DNA of 13,204 bases from RBG-16-66-20 sp038040245. GTDB lineage: Bacteria > Pseudomonadota > Gammaproteobacteria > Burkholderiales > SG8-39. Position numbers and translations under genes: made by a program. Below are positions 6,716 to 12,740 of this stretch, piece after piece (within the stretch, counting starts at the first letter, position 1; each line of letters starts with the position of its first letter). The DNA lies in assembly GCA_038040245.1 (NCBI GenBank), contig JBBPIU010000087.1:1-13204 (forward strand), given 5' to 3'. The notes beneath the pieces were generated by a model that saw only the letters and a program-made list of their open reading frames with translations, ran no database searches and had not been told where the DNA came from.

Positions 6716-7948
6716 ATGAGGCCGACGCCAGCCCTGCTTGCGCACGCCGAGGCGGCGCTCGCGGAACTGCTGACGTTTTCGCGCCCCGCGGACCAGGCGC
6801 TGTCCGCCTACTTTCGCAGCCACCGCAATCTCGGCCAGCAGGACCGCGCCTTCGTCGCCGAGACCGTGTTCGCGGTGCTGCGGCGCAAGCGCTCGCTGGA
6901 GGCGGCCGCCGGGAGCGCCGCGCCGCACGCGCTCGCAATCGCCGCGCTGATCCGTGTCTTCGGCCTGTCCGGCAGGGCGCTCGAAGACAACGACGCCGCG
7001 CTCGCCGCCCGGATCAAGTCGGCGGAAACCGGAAACTTTTCGGAGGCCGTGCAGGCCGATCTGCCCGATTGGCTCTGGCGGCGCCTCACTGCCGAATACA
7101 GTTCCCCGGAAGCGATGGCCATCGCCCGGGGGCTGCTGAGTCCGGCGCCGCTGGATCTACGCGTGAACCTGGCGAAGCTTTCCAGGGAGGAAGCGCTCGC
7201 GCGCCTGGATCTGGAGGCAGCGCCGACGCCGCTTTCGCCGGCCGGCATCCGGCTCAAGGGCAAGCCGCAGATCAACCGCCACGCGCTGTTTCTGGAGGGC
7301 TCGCTGGAAGTGCAGGACGAAGGCAGCCAGCTGCTCGCATATCTGCTCGCGCCGCGGCGCGGCGAAATGGTTGCCGACTTCTGCGCCGGCGCGGGCGGCA
7401 AGACGCTCGCCCTCTCGATGCTGATGCACGGCGCCGGGCGCATCTATGCCATGGACGTGTCGGAGAAACGGCTGCGGGAACTCGCGCCGCGCGCGGCGCG
7501 CGCGGGGATCTCCAACGTGCATCCGGTCGTGTTGTCGGGGGAGGGCGATATCCGCGCCAAGCGCCTCGCCGGAAAACTTGATCGCGTGCTGGTGGATGCG
7601 CCGTGCAGCGGCTTCGGCACGCTGCGGCGCAATCCCGATCTGAAATGGCGCCACGGCGAAGGCGCGGTGGCCGAGCTCGCGGCGAAGCAAGCGCGGATCC
7701 TCAAGGCGGCCGCGAAGCTGCTCAAGCCCGGCGGGCGCCTCGTCTATGCAACCTGCAGCATCCTGTCCGAGGAGAACGACGCGATGGCCGATCGCTTTGC
7801 CGCGGAACATCCGGAATTCAAGGCGCTTTCCTGCACGGAACTGCTCGCCACGCAGCGCATCGTCCTGGAAACCGGCGAGCGGCTGCGCCTCTGGCCGCAC
7901 CGGCACGGCACCGACGGCTTCTTCGCCGCCGCGTTCGCGCGGCGCTAG
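6716..7948 (+). CDS. RsmB/NOP-family SAM-dependent RNA m5C methyltransferase
   Basis: Probably methylates a cytosine in rRNA (or tRNA) at C5 using S-adenosylmethionine. The 410-residue protein has an N-terminal helical region (1 to about 145) in the place of the NusB-like domain, then the catalytic fold. SAM motif I is Asp221-Phe-Cys-Ala-Gly-Ala-Gly-Gly228-Lys. Motif IV is Val-Asp294-Ala-Pro296-Cys297-Ser-Gly. Motif VI is Thr-Cys347-Ser. The two cysteines are the releasing and nucleophilic pair of m5C enzymes. Leu-Arg-Arg-Asn-Pro-Asp-Leu-Lys-Trp-Arg after motif IV is typical of RsmB-like members. It starts 9 bases after the DUF3108 gene and ends the plus-strand run. I do not call it rsmB because the exact target cytosine cannot be inferred, and a separate rsmB usually lies near fmt. 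Confidence 0.92.
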   Translation: MRPTPALLAHAEAALAELLTFSRPADQALSAYFRSHRNLGQQDRAFVAETVFAVLRRKRSLEAAAGSAAPHALAIAALIRVFGLSGRALEDNDAALAARIKSAETGNFSEAVQADLPDWLWRRLTAEYSSPEAMAIARGLLSPAPLDLRVNLAKLSREEALARLDLEAAPTPLSPAGIRLKGKPQINRHALFLEGSLEVQDEGSQLLAYLLAPRRGEMVADFCAGAGGKTLALSMLMHGAGRIYAMDVSEKRLRELAPRAARAGISNVHPVVLSGEGDIRAKRLAGKLDRVLVDAPCSGFGTLRRNPDLKWRHGEGAVAELAAKQARILKAAAKLLKPGGRLVYATCSILSEENDAMADRFAAEHPEFKALSCTELLATQRIVLETGERLRLWPHRHGTDGFFAAAFARR

Positions 7949-7969
7949 CGCCGGTCAGCAGGCCGGTCA
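7941..7969. repeat. 12-bp palindrome plus direct repeat at a convergent gene end
   Basis: GGCGCTAGCGCC (7941-7952) is a perfect palindrome enclosing the TAG stop of the methyltransferase gene. It runs into two copies of GCCGGTCA (7950-7957 and 7962-7969). The 27-base gap separates convergent genes, so it could slow polymerase, but no T-run follows on either strand and I do not call a terminator. Confidence 0.4.
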
Positions 7970-7975
7970 TCCGCT

Positions 7976-8803
7976 TCAGAACTTGACGGACAGACCGACG
8001 GTTGCGCCAAAATCAGGCGAGTTGCTATTCATGCCGAACCGTGCGGCGACGTCGACTTGCGTGTACCTGGTGAGCAGATACGCCGCCCCCAGATTAAAAG
8101 TGGCAATGCTGCCGCCATACTTCTGACGGGCGATCTGTGCCGCCGCGACCTCGGCAAAGACCCGGGCCTTGTCGTTCAATTCCTTGCCCAGCACCGCGGC
8201 GAGTATGCCCGCCGTGAAGCGCTCTCCCGTCGCCTGATCCTTGTCGCGGATCACGCCTGGCATCACACCGAGAGACATGTCGTTTGGCAAGTCCCATTCG
8301 AAGGCCACCCGCACCGACGGACGCACGCCCTGGCCGCGGAACTGTTGGCTGCCGGAGTCCAGATCAGCGTGGATCAACCAGCCGATCCCGGGCTTGCCGG
8401 TCTTATCGTCACCATCCTGCATGTGCCACTTGAATCCGATGGCAGCGTCTGCCCAGCCCTTTTGAGCATCACTCACGCCAAGCGCTTCGACTCGCTCACG
8501 AACACGCCCATCGGACTCGATGCGCAGTTCGAGGTTCTCGCTCACGCCCAGCCGAAACAGGGTCGGGGTCGTGAACGTACGCGTTTTCACCCCCGCGTTC
8601 TTGTCACGCTGGTAGTCCACGCTGGTCTCGATCTGGAAGCGCCCCTTGCCGACGACATCGCTGGATTCAACAGCATCAGGCCGGTCCGTGACGATGCGGT
8701 CGTCTTTCGTGAAGGACGGCTCGGCCGCATGAAGTGCACACGGCATCAGGCTGAAGCAAGCGAGGAACATCCATACTGACGGAAGAGCGATTGTCGAGCG
8801 CAT
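7976..8803 (-). CDS. putative outer-membrane beta-barrel transporter (phenol MetA-type family)
   Basis: A 275-residue protein probably located in the outer membrane. It begins with a signal peptide (Met-Arg-Ser, then a hydrophobic core, ending Ala-Leu-His-Ala before Ala-Glu-Pro). The mature part starts with Ile-Val-Thr-Asp-Arg-Pro-Asp-Ala-Val-Glu-Ser-Ser-Asp-Val-Val, which I recognise from proteins annotated as transporter or MetA-pathway of phenol degradation. It continues with alternating polar/hydrophobic strands and many Gly and aromatic girdles, and ends in Val-Lys-Phe; a C-terminal Phe is the usual beta-barrel assembly signal. The frame is open upstream to 9175, but the extension has no coding character and would precede the signal peptide, so the ATG at 8803 is chosen. 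No Shine-Dalgarno is visible. It is a single minus-strand gene between plus-strand genes; substrate unknown, and the family name does not show a phenol role. Confidence 0.75.
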   Translation of the reverse strand: MRSTIALPSVWMFLACFSLMPCALHAAEPSFTKDDRIVTDRPDAVESSDVVGKGRFQIETSVDYQRDKNAGVKTRTFTTPTLFRLGVSENLELRIESDGRVRERVEALGVSDAQKGWADAAIGFKWHMQDGDDKTGKPGIGWLIHADLDSGSQQFRGQGVRPSVRVAFEWDLPNDMSLGVMPGVIRDKDQATGERFTAGILAAVLGKELNDKARVFAEVAAAQIARQKYGGSIATFNLGAAYLLTRYTQVDVAARFGMNSNSPDFGATVGLSVKF

Positions 8804-8887
8804 AGCAAGGAAGTGTACCCATTCAGGTTGACCTTCCCTCACCGCGCCGCCGCCGGCTCCGCGCCCTGCGTCGCGAGCTGTTCCCGC

Positions 8888-8989
8888 AGCCTGGGCCTTG
8901 AATTGCAGAAAATCGCCTCCAACTACCTGACTGGGTTCATCATCCTGCTTGACCGGTCGATCCCGCTGGGACAAACGCGGAATAGTGCA
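8888..8989 (+). pseudogene. remnant of an MscS-type mechanosensitive channel gene
   Basis: Translation of the plus strand in the frame of 8891 gives Ser-Leu-Gly-Leu-Glu-Leu-Gln-Lys-Ile-Ala-Ser-Asn-Tyr, then Leu-Thr-Gly-Phe-Ile-Ile-Leu-Leu-Asp-Arg-Ser-Ile. This is the highly conserved junction between the pore helix TM3 and the beta domain of MscS-family channels, usually read as GLGFGLQ-IASN-SGFIILLDRSI-GD. About 28 residues match. The glycine run before Leu-Gln appears shortened (Gly-Leu-Glu-Leu-Gln for Gly-Leu-Gly-Phe-Gly-Leu-Gln, consistent with a small deletion). Similarity stops after Leu-Gly-Gln and the frame ends at 8998. Nothing upstream encodes the other helices, and nothing downstream encodes the rest of the beta domain. 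It therefore looks like a leftover from a lost gene. I judged this from memory of the motif; no search was run. Confidence 0.7.
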
Positions 8990-9010
8990 GGAACGTGACT
9001 TTTCTTGACC

Positions 9011-9038
9011 TTGCAAGGGGGGGTGGTTCGCGTAGAAT
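9011..9038 (+). promoter_or_regulatory. sigma70 promoter of the desaturase gene with G7 spacer tract
   Basis: TTGCAA (9011-9016) and TAGAAT (9033-9038) are separated by 16 bases. The -35 lies inside the perfect palindrome CCTTGCAAGG (9009-9018). The spacer begins with seven consecutive G (9017-9023). Transcription from about 9045 leaves a leader of some 39 bases before the ATG at 9084. Another -35-like TTGACC at 9005-9010 is 22 bases from the -10, too far to be used. Confidence 0.5.
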
Positions 9039-9083
9039 CCGCCCGGCCCGTCTCCAAAAGACGACATAACAAAGGCACCTGTG

Positions 9084-10259
9084 ATGCTATTCAATGGTCT
9101 GTTGGACCTCCCCTGGTGGGGTCTCGTGCTCGTCGCGTTGGGTCTCACGCACATTACGATTGCCTCGGTCACCATTTATCTCCATCGGAATCAAGCACAT
9201 CACGCGCTTGATGTGCATCCGATGGTGGCGCATTTCTTCCGCTTGTGGCTGTGGCTGACCACCGGCATGGTGACCAAGGAATGGACCGCGATCCACCGCA
9301 AGCACCACGCCAAGTGCGAGACCGCGGATGACCCGCACAGCCCGCAGATTTACGGCATCAACCGCGTGTTGTGGACCGGGGTGATGCTGTATGTGAAGGA
9401 GTCGCATTACCCCGAGACCATGGAACGTTACGGCCATGGCACGCCGGACGATTGGGTCGAGCGCAACGTCTACGCGCGCCACTCGGTGCTCGGCCTGTGG
9501 CTGATGGGCGCCGTCAACATTGCGCTGTTCGGCGTGATCGCGGGAGCGATCATCCTGATCACGCAGATTGCCTGGATTCCGTTCTGGGCCGCCGGTGTGA
9601 TCAACGGCATCGGTCACTTCTGGGGCTACCGCAACTGGGATGTCCCCGCACCGGACGCGAGCCGCAATATGTCGCCGATCGGCGTCCTGATTGGCGGTGA
9701 GGAACTGCACAACAATCACCACGCCTATCCGGCGTCGGCCAAGTTTTCCCTCAAGTGGTACGAATTCGATCTCGGCTGGGTGTACATCCGCGGCCTCGAA
9801 TCGCTGGGGCTTGCTACGGTCAAGAAGGTGGCGCCGACGCCGCGCTTCTCGGACCCGAAGCCGGTCTGCGACGAACAGACGCTGGAGGCGGTGATCGCCA
9901 ACCGTTACGATGTGCTCGCCCGCTACGCCACCTCGCTCAAGCGCACCTACCTGCAGGAGATCGAGCGCCTGGGGCACTGGTCGCAGGAAGCCGAGGCGCT
10001 CAAGCCGGCCAAGCGGTATTTCGCGCGTTTGCAGCGGCTCTCGGAGGTCGAGCGCGCGCGGCTCGCCGAAGCGGTCAAGAATTCGAAGGCGCTGGCCACG
10101 GCGATCGCGATGCGCGACGAGCTGGCGGCGCTGTGGGCGCGCTCGAGCGCCCCGCGCGAACAGCTGCTCAAGCAGCTGCAGGACTGGTGCCACAAGGCCG
10201 AGACCAGCGGCGTTCCGCCGCTGGTGGAATTCAGCCACCGCCTGCGCAGCTACGCGTAA
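9084..10259 (+). CDS. desA: DesA-family membrane fatty acid desaturase
   Basis: A di-iron integral-membrane desaturase that introduces a double bond into acyl chains, most likely delta-9 on membrane phospholipids as in Pseudomonas aeruginosa DesA, which it resembles throughout. The three histidine boxes are complete: His34-Arg-Asn-Gln-Ala-His39, His71-Arg-Lys-His74-His75 and His209-Asn-Asn-His212-His213, with the Thr-Gly-Met-Val-Thr-Lys-Glu-Trp segment before box two. Membrane helices lie near 10-30, 50-65 and 130-190. Residues from about 255 to 391 form a charged, mostly helical cytoplasmic extension rich in Arg, Glu and Ala; DesA relatives carry it too, and its role is unknown. A GTG at 9081 is possible, but the ATG at 9084 aligns with Pseudomonas DesA and is 8 bases from AAAGG (9071-9075). 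The stop codon abuts the N gap, so any terminator is hidden. Confidence 0.92.
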   Translation: MLFNGLLDLPWWGLVLVALGLTHITIASVTIYLHRNQAHHALDVHPMVAHFFRLWLWLTTGMVTKEWTAIHRKHHAKCETADDPHSPQIYGINRVLWTGVMLYVKESHYPETMERYGHGTPDDWVERNVYARHSVLGLWLMGAVNIALFGVIAGAIILITQIAWIPFWAAGVINGIGHFWGYRNWDVPAPDASRNMSPIGVLIGGEELHNNHHAYPASAKFSLKWYEFDLGWVYIRGLESLGLATVKKVAPTPRFSDPKPVCDEQTLEAVIANRYDVLARYATSLKRTYLQEIERLGHWSQEAEALKPAKRYFARLQRLSEVERARLAEAVKNSKALATAIAMRDELAALWARSSAPREQLLKQLQDWCHKAETSGVPPLVEFSHRLRSYA

Positions 10260-10359
10260 NNNNNNNNNNNNNNNNNNNNNNNNNNNNNNNNNNNNNNNNN
10301 NNNNNNNNNNNNNNNNNNNNNNNNNNNNNNNNNNNNNNNNNNNNNNNNNNNNNNNNNNN
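10260..10359. other. 100-N assembly gap
   Basis: Exactly 100 undetermined bases, the conventional placeholder for a scaffold gap of unknown length. It begins right after the desaturase stop codon and removes the last nine or so codons of rpmG. Real intervening sequence, including genes that often follow rpmG such as mutM, may be missing. Confidence 0.98.
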
Positions 10360-10487
10360 ACGTGCTTGCGGGCCTTGGGATCGTATTTCATCAATTCGAT
10401 CTTCTCCGGCTTGGTGCGCTTGTTCTTGGTGGTGGTATAGAAGTGGCCGGTGCCGGCCGAGGATTCGAGTTTGATTTTTTCGCGCAT
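10360..10487 (-). CDS. rpmG: 50S ribosomal protein L33, 3' end lost in the gap
   Basis: The first 42 codons of L33, a small protein of the large ribosomal subunit near the E site. It starts Met-Arg-Glu-Lys-Ile-Lys-Leu-Glu-Ser-Ser-Ala-Gly-Thr-Gly-His-Phe-Tyr-Thr-Thr-Thr-Lys and continues through Met-Lys-Tyr-Asp-Pro-Lys-Ala-Arg-Lys-His, the standard proteobacterial sequence. The family is about 51 residues, so only the last nine or so fall in the N run; this is an assembly artefact, not a broken gene. No cysteines are present in the visible part, so it is the zinc-independent (C-minus) form. GGAG (10494-10497 on the minus strand) precedes the ATG at 10487. It follows rpmB by 10 bases in one transcript, as in E. 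coli. Confidence 0.95.
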
Positions 10488-10497
10488 GGCGGGCTCC

Positions 10498-10743
10498 TCA
10501 GGCGTTCGCTTTGGCTTTTTTCTTGGCCTTGATCTCGGCCAGCACTGCCTCGAGGCCGAGCTTGTCGATGCGGCGCAGCCCGGAGGTCGAGACGCGCAGA
10601 CGCACCCAGCGGCGCTCGGTCTCCAGCCAGAAGCGGCGGTAGTGCAGGTTGGGCAGGAAGGTGCGGATGGTCTTGTTGTTCGCGTGCGAGACCAGATGAC
10701 CTTTCATCGGCTTTTTGCCGGTGACAGCGCAGACTCGGGGCAT
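10498..10743 (-). CDS. rpmB: 50S ribosomal protein L28
   Basis: An 81-residue protein of the large ribosomal subunit. It opens with Met-Pro-Arg-Val-Cys-Ala-Val-Thr-Gly-Lys-Lys-Pro and has the conserved core Ser-His-Ala-Asn-Asn-Lys-Thr, Arg-Thr-Phe-Leu-Pro-Asn-Leu and Leu-Arg-Val-Ser-Thr-Ser-Gly-Leu-Arg. E. coli L28 is 78 residues; the extra residues are a Lys/Ala-rich C-terminal tail. Only Cys5 is present, so the zinc-ribbon CxxC pairs are absent and, with the cysteine-free L33, this is the zinc-independent pair. A GGAG Shine-Dalgarno lies upstream of the ATG at 10743. Transcription most likely starts from the strong TATAAT promoter just downstream of radC and continues into rpmG. Confidence 0.97.
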   Translation of the reverse strand: MPRVCAVTGKKPMKGHLVSHANNKTIRTFLPNLHYRRFWLETERRWVRLRVSTSGLRRIDKLGLEAVLAEIKAKKKAKANA

Positions 10744-10783
10744 TTCGAACTCCGGGATGGTGGGCGGTGCGGAAAAGGCGCGA

Positions 10784-10811
10784 ATTATACGCTAAAACAG
10801 GCACTTCACAA
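10784..10811 (-). promoter_or_regulatory. rpmB-rpmG promoter overlapping the radC stop
   Basis: On the minus strand TTGTGA (10811-10806) and a consensus TATAAT (10789-10784) are 16 bases apart. The -35 hexamer is itself the last Leu codon plus the TGA stop of radC. Transcription would start near 10777, leaving a leader of about 33 bases with a GGAG site before rpmB. Confidence 0.7.
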
Positions 10812-11477
10812 CAGTCCGCGCTCGGCGAACGACAGCGTCTGGTGGCCCGCGACGACGAAGTGGTCGAGCACCTTGATGTCCACCAGGGACAGCGCCTCCT
10901 TCAGGTTGCGCGTCAGCAGCTCGTCGGCCTGGCTGGGCTGCGCCACGCCGGATGGATGGTTGTGGGCAAAGATCACCGCCGCGGCATTTGCCTTCAGGCC
11001 GGCCTTGACGATTTCGCGGGGATAGACCGAGGTCTGCGTCAGCGTGCCGCGGAACAGCTCTTCGCTGGCAATCACGCGGTGCTGCGCGTCCAGCCACAGG
11101 CAGACGAAGACCTCGTGCTCCCGGCTCGAGATCGCGAGCCGCAGGTAATCCCTCACCGCGCCCGGGGAGGTGAGGGCGCTGGCCGAACGCAGGTCTTCCT
11201 TCAGGCAGCGGCGCGCGACTTCCATGACCGCAGCAAGCTGGGCGATCTTGGCCGGTCCCAAACCCTTGATGTTTTGTAAATTCTCAGGAGAAGCCAATAG
11301 ACCCCCCAGCCCATTCAAGTTTGCCAGCAGCTCGCGCGCCAGCTCGACGGCGCTCTTGCCGGGTATGCCGGTGCGCAGGAATATCGCCAGCAGTTCCGCA
11401 TCGCTCAGGACCGCCGCGCCGTGCGCCAGCAGCCGCTCGCGCGGCCGTTCTGCCAGTGGCCAGTCGGTGATAGCCAT
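10806..11477 (-). CDS. radC: RadC family protein (JAMM-motif UPF0758)
   Basis: A 223-residue cytoplasmic protein of the RadC/YicR family. Despite the name, a DNA-repair role is not established. The N-terminal third carries a helix-hairpin-helix (Ile70-Lys-Gly-Leu-Gly-Pro-Ala-Lys-Ile), a nonspecific DNA-binding element. The C-terminal domain has the JAMM/MPN metal site His172-Asn-His174-Pro-Ser-Gly followed by Asp185, plus the Glu139-Glu140-Leu-Phe-Arg-Gly-Thr-Leu strand of the family. Length matches E. coli YicR (about 222). The start ATG at 11477 leaves 65 bases to the divergent coaBC start. The order radC-rpmB-rpmG with divergent coaBC-dut is that of E. coli. The metal-site residues suggest a hydrolase or isopeptidase-like activity, but the substrate is unknown. 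Confidence 0.95.
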   Translation of the reverse strand: MAITDWPLAERPRERLLAHGAAVLSDAELLAIFLRTGIPGKSAVELARELLANLNGLGGLLASPENLQNIKGLGPAKIAQLAAVMEVARRCLKEDLRSASALTSPGAVRDYLRLAISSREHEVFVCLWLDAQHRVIASEELFRGTLTQTSVYPREIVKAGLKANAAAVIFAHNHPSGVAQPSQADELLTRNLKEALSLVDIKVLDHFVVAGHQTLSFAERGLL

Positions 11478-11480
11478 GCC

Positions 11481-11509
11481 TTAAGCCTTTGCCGGGATTC
11501 CTCTACAAT
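11481..11509 (+). promoter_or_regulatory. probable coaBC-dut promoter
   Basis: TACAAT (11504-11509) is a good -10 box, and TTAAGC (11481-11486) 17 bases upstream is a weak -35. It lies in the 65-base region between radC and coaBC. Its position inside a possible longer coaBC reading frame (TTG at 11489) argues that translation really starts at the ATG at 11543. Confidence 0.45.
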
Positions 11510-11542
11510 CTCCCTCCCTTAACGCCCAGGGCGACCGGACCG

Positions 11543-12739
11543 ATGACCTTGAAGGGAAAGCGGATTTTGCTCGGCATGACCGGCGGTATCTCCGCCTACA
11601 AGGCGGCCGTGCTCGCGCGCGCCTTGGGCAAGGCCGGCTGCGACGTCCGGGTCGCCATGACCGAGACGGCGACCCGGTTCGTGACGCCGGTCACCCTGCA
11701 GGCGCTGACCGGCCAGACGGTCTGGACCGACCTCTGGGACCCGCGCATCGCCGACAACATGTCGCACATCGAACTGTCTCGCGACCGCGACCTGGTGCTG
11801 GTGGCGCCGGCGAGCGCGGACTTCCTCGCCAAGATTGCACTCGGCCTGGCCGATGACCTTCTCTCCACGCTGGTGCTGGCGAGGCGCTGTGGGCTGATGG
11901 TGGCGCCGGCGATGAATGTGGAAATGTGGCACAACCCGGCGACGCAAAGAAACGTGCGCACCTTGCGCGGGGACGGCATTGCCTTCGCGGGGCCTGCGGC
12001 GGGCGACCAGGCCTGCGGCGAGACCGGCATGGGGCGCATGCTCGAACCGGAGCAGATACTGGCCGAGGTCGAGGCCTGGTTTCAACCCAAGGCGCTCGCC
12101 GGCAAGCGCGTGCTGGTGACCGCGGGGCCCACCGAAGAGCCGATCGACCCGGTGCGCGTGATCACCAATTCGAGTTCGGGGAAAATGGGATTCGCGGTGG
12201 CACGCGCGGCGCGCGAGGCCGGCGCCAGCGTGACGCTGATCAGCGGGCCGGTCGCGCTGGCGACGCCGGAGGGAGTGGCGCGGGTGAATGTGCGCAGCGC
12301 CCTGCAGATGTTCGACGCGGTGAAATCCACTGTCAAAGGCAGCGACATCTTCATCTCAGTTGCCGCTGTCGCCGATTGGAGAATAAAAAAACCTTTTGAT
12401 AAAAAAATAAAAAAGATAAACGGCCGCGCCCCGGTGCTCGAGTTCGAGGAGAACCCGGACATCCTCGCCTGGGTCGCGTCGCGCAAGAACGCGCCATTTT
12501 GCGTCGGCTTCGCGGCCGAGAGCGAGAAGGTCGCAGCGAATGCCCGGGCCAAGCGCGCGAAAAAGGGCGTGCCGCTGATCGCCGCGAATCTCGCGCAGCA
12601 GGCGCTGGGCGCCGACGACAACGCGATCACGCTGTTCGATGCGCGCGGCAGCCACTCGCTCGGCCGCGGCCCCAAGATCGAGCTGGCGCGCAGACTGGTC
12701 GCACACATCGCGGGCATGATCGGAAAGGCGACGCGCTGA
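11543..12739 (+). CDS. coaBC: bifunctional phosphopantothenoylcysteine decarboxylase / phosphopantothenate-cysteine ligase
   Basis: Carries two consecutive steps of coenzyme A synthesis: CoaB joins 4'-phosphopantothenate to cysteine using CTP, and CoaC decarboxylates the product with FMN. The 398-residue protein (E. coli 406) has CoaC first: Gly-Gly-Ile-Ser-Ala-Tyr-Lys, His75 in Ser-His-Ile-Glu-Leu, Pro122-Ala-Met-Asn125, and Cys158 in Ala-Cys-Gly-Glu-Thr-Gly-Met-Gly-Arg-Met. CoaB follows from about 190: Thr-Ala-Gly-Pro-Thr-Glu-Glu-Pro-Ile-Asp, Asn209-Ser-Ser-Ser-Gly-Lys-Met-Gly, and the Lys-Ile-Lys-Lys loop (288-291). These residues fall at or within one or two positions of E. coli numbering. 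A TTG at 11489 would add 18 residues but lies within the promoter region. The CoaB loop is coded by an unusual A-rich patch (12382-12420) with A7, A7 and A6 runs, unlike the surrounding GC-rich codons. dut follows after 1 base. Confidence 0.96.
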   Translation: MTLKGKRILLGMTGGISAYKAAVLARALGKAGCDVRVAMTETATRFVTPVTLQALTGQTVWTDLWDPRIADNMSHIELSRDRDLVLVAPASADFLAKIALGLADDLLSTLVLARRCGLMVAPAMNVEMWHNPATQRNVRTLRGDGIAFAGPAAGDQACGETGMGRMLEPEQILAEVEAWFQPKALAGKRVLVTAGPTEEPIDPVRVITNSSSGKMGFAVARAAREAGASVTLISGPVALATPEGVARVNVRSALQMFDAVKSTVKGSDIFISVAAVADWRIKKPFDKKIKKINGRAPVLEFEENPDILAWVASRKNAPFCVGFAAESEKVAANARAKRAKKGVPLIAANLAQQALGADDNAITLFDARGSHSLGRGPKIELARRLVAHIAGMIGKATR

Positions 12740-12740
12740 C

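Larger units (their letters stand above)
8804..9083. other. 280-base intergenic region between the barrel gene and the desaturase gene
   Basis: Contains the MscS remnant described separately (8888-8989) and the desaturase promoter (9011-9038), followed by a short leader with a small hairpin, CGTCT-ccaaa-AGACG (9049-9063). The portion 8820-8888 is GC-rich without recognisable coding sense on either strand. I see no tRNA, small RNA or riboswitch signature. Confidence 0.6.

Noticed and set aside
9005..9010. TTGACC as the desaturase -35 box
   Set aside because: It is 22 bases from the -10 TAGAAT; the adjacent TTGCAA gives a workable 16-base spacer.
8804..9175. N-terminal extension of the barrel protein up to 9175
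   Set aside because: Would place about 124 residues of low-sense sequence ahead of a clear signal peptide and run antisense to the MscS remnant and the desaturase promoter.
9087..10487. 466-residue minus-strand open frame running through the N gap
   Set aside because: Only its first 42 codons are real (L33); the rest is undetermined bases plus antisense of the desaturase gene.
11489..11542. Longer coaBC start at TTG 11489
   Set aside because: Overlaps the TACAAT promoter element; the family begins at the Lys-Gly-Lys-Arg-Ile segment following the ATG at 11543.
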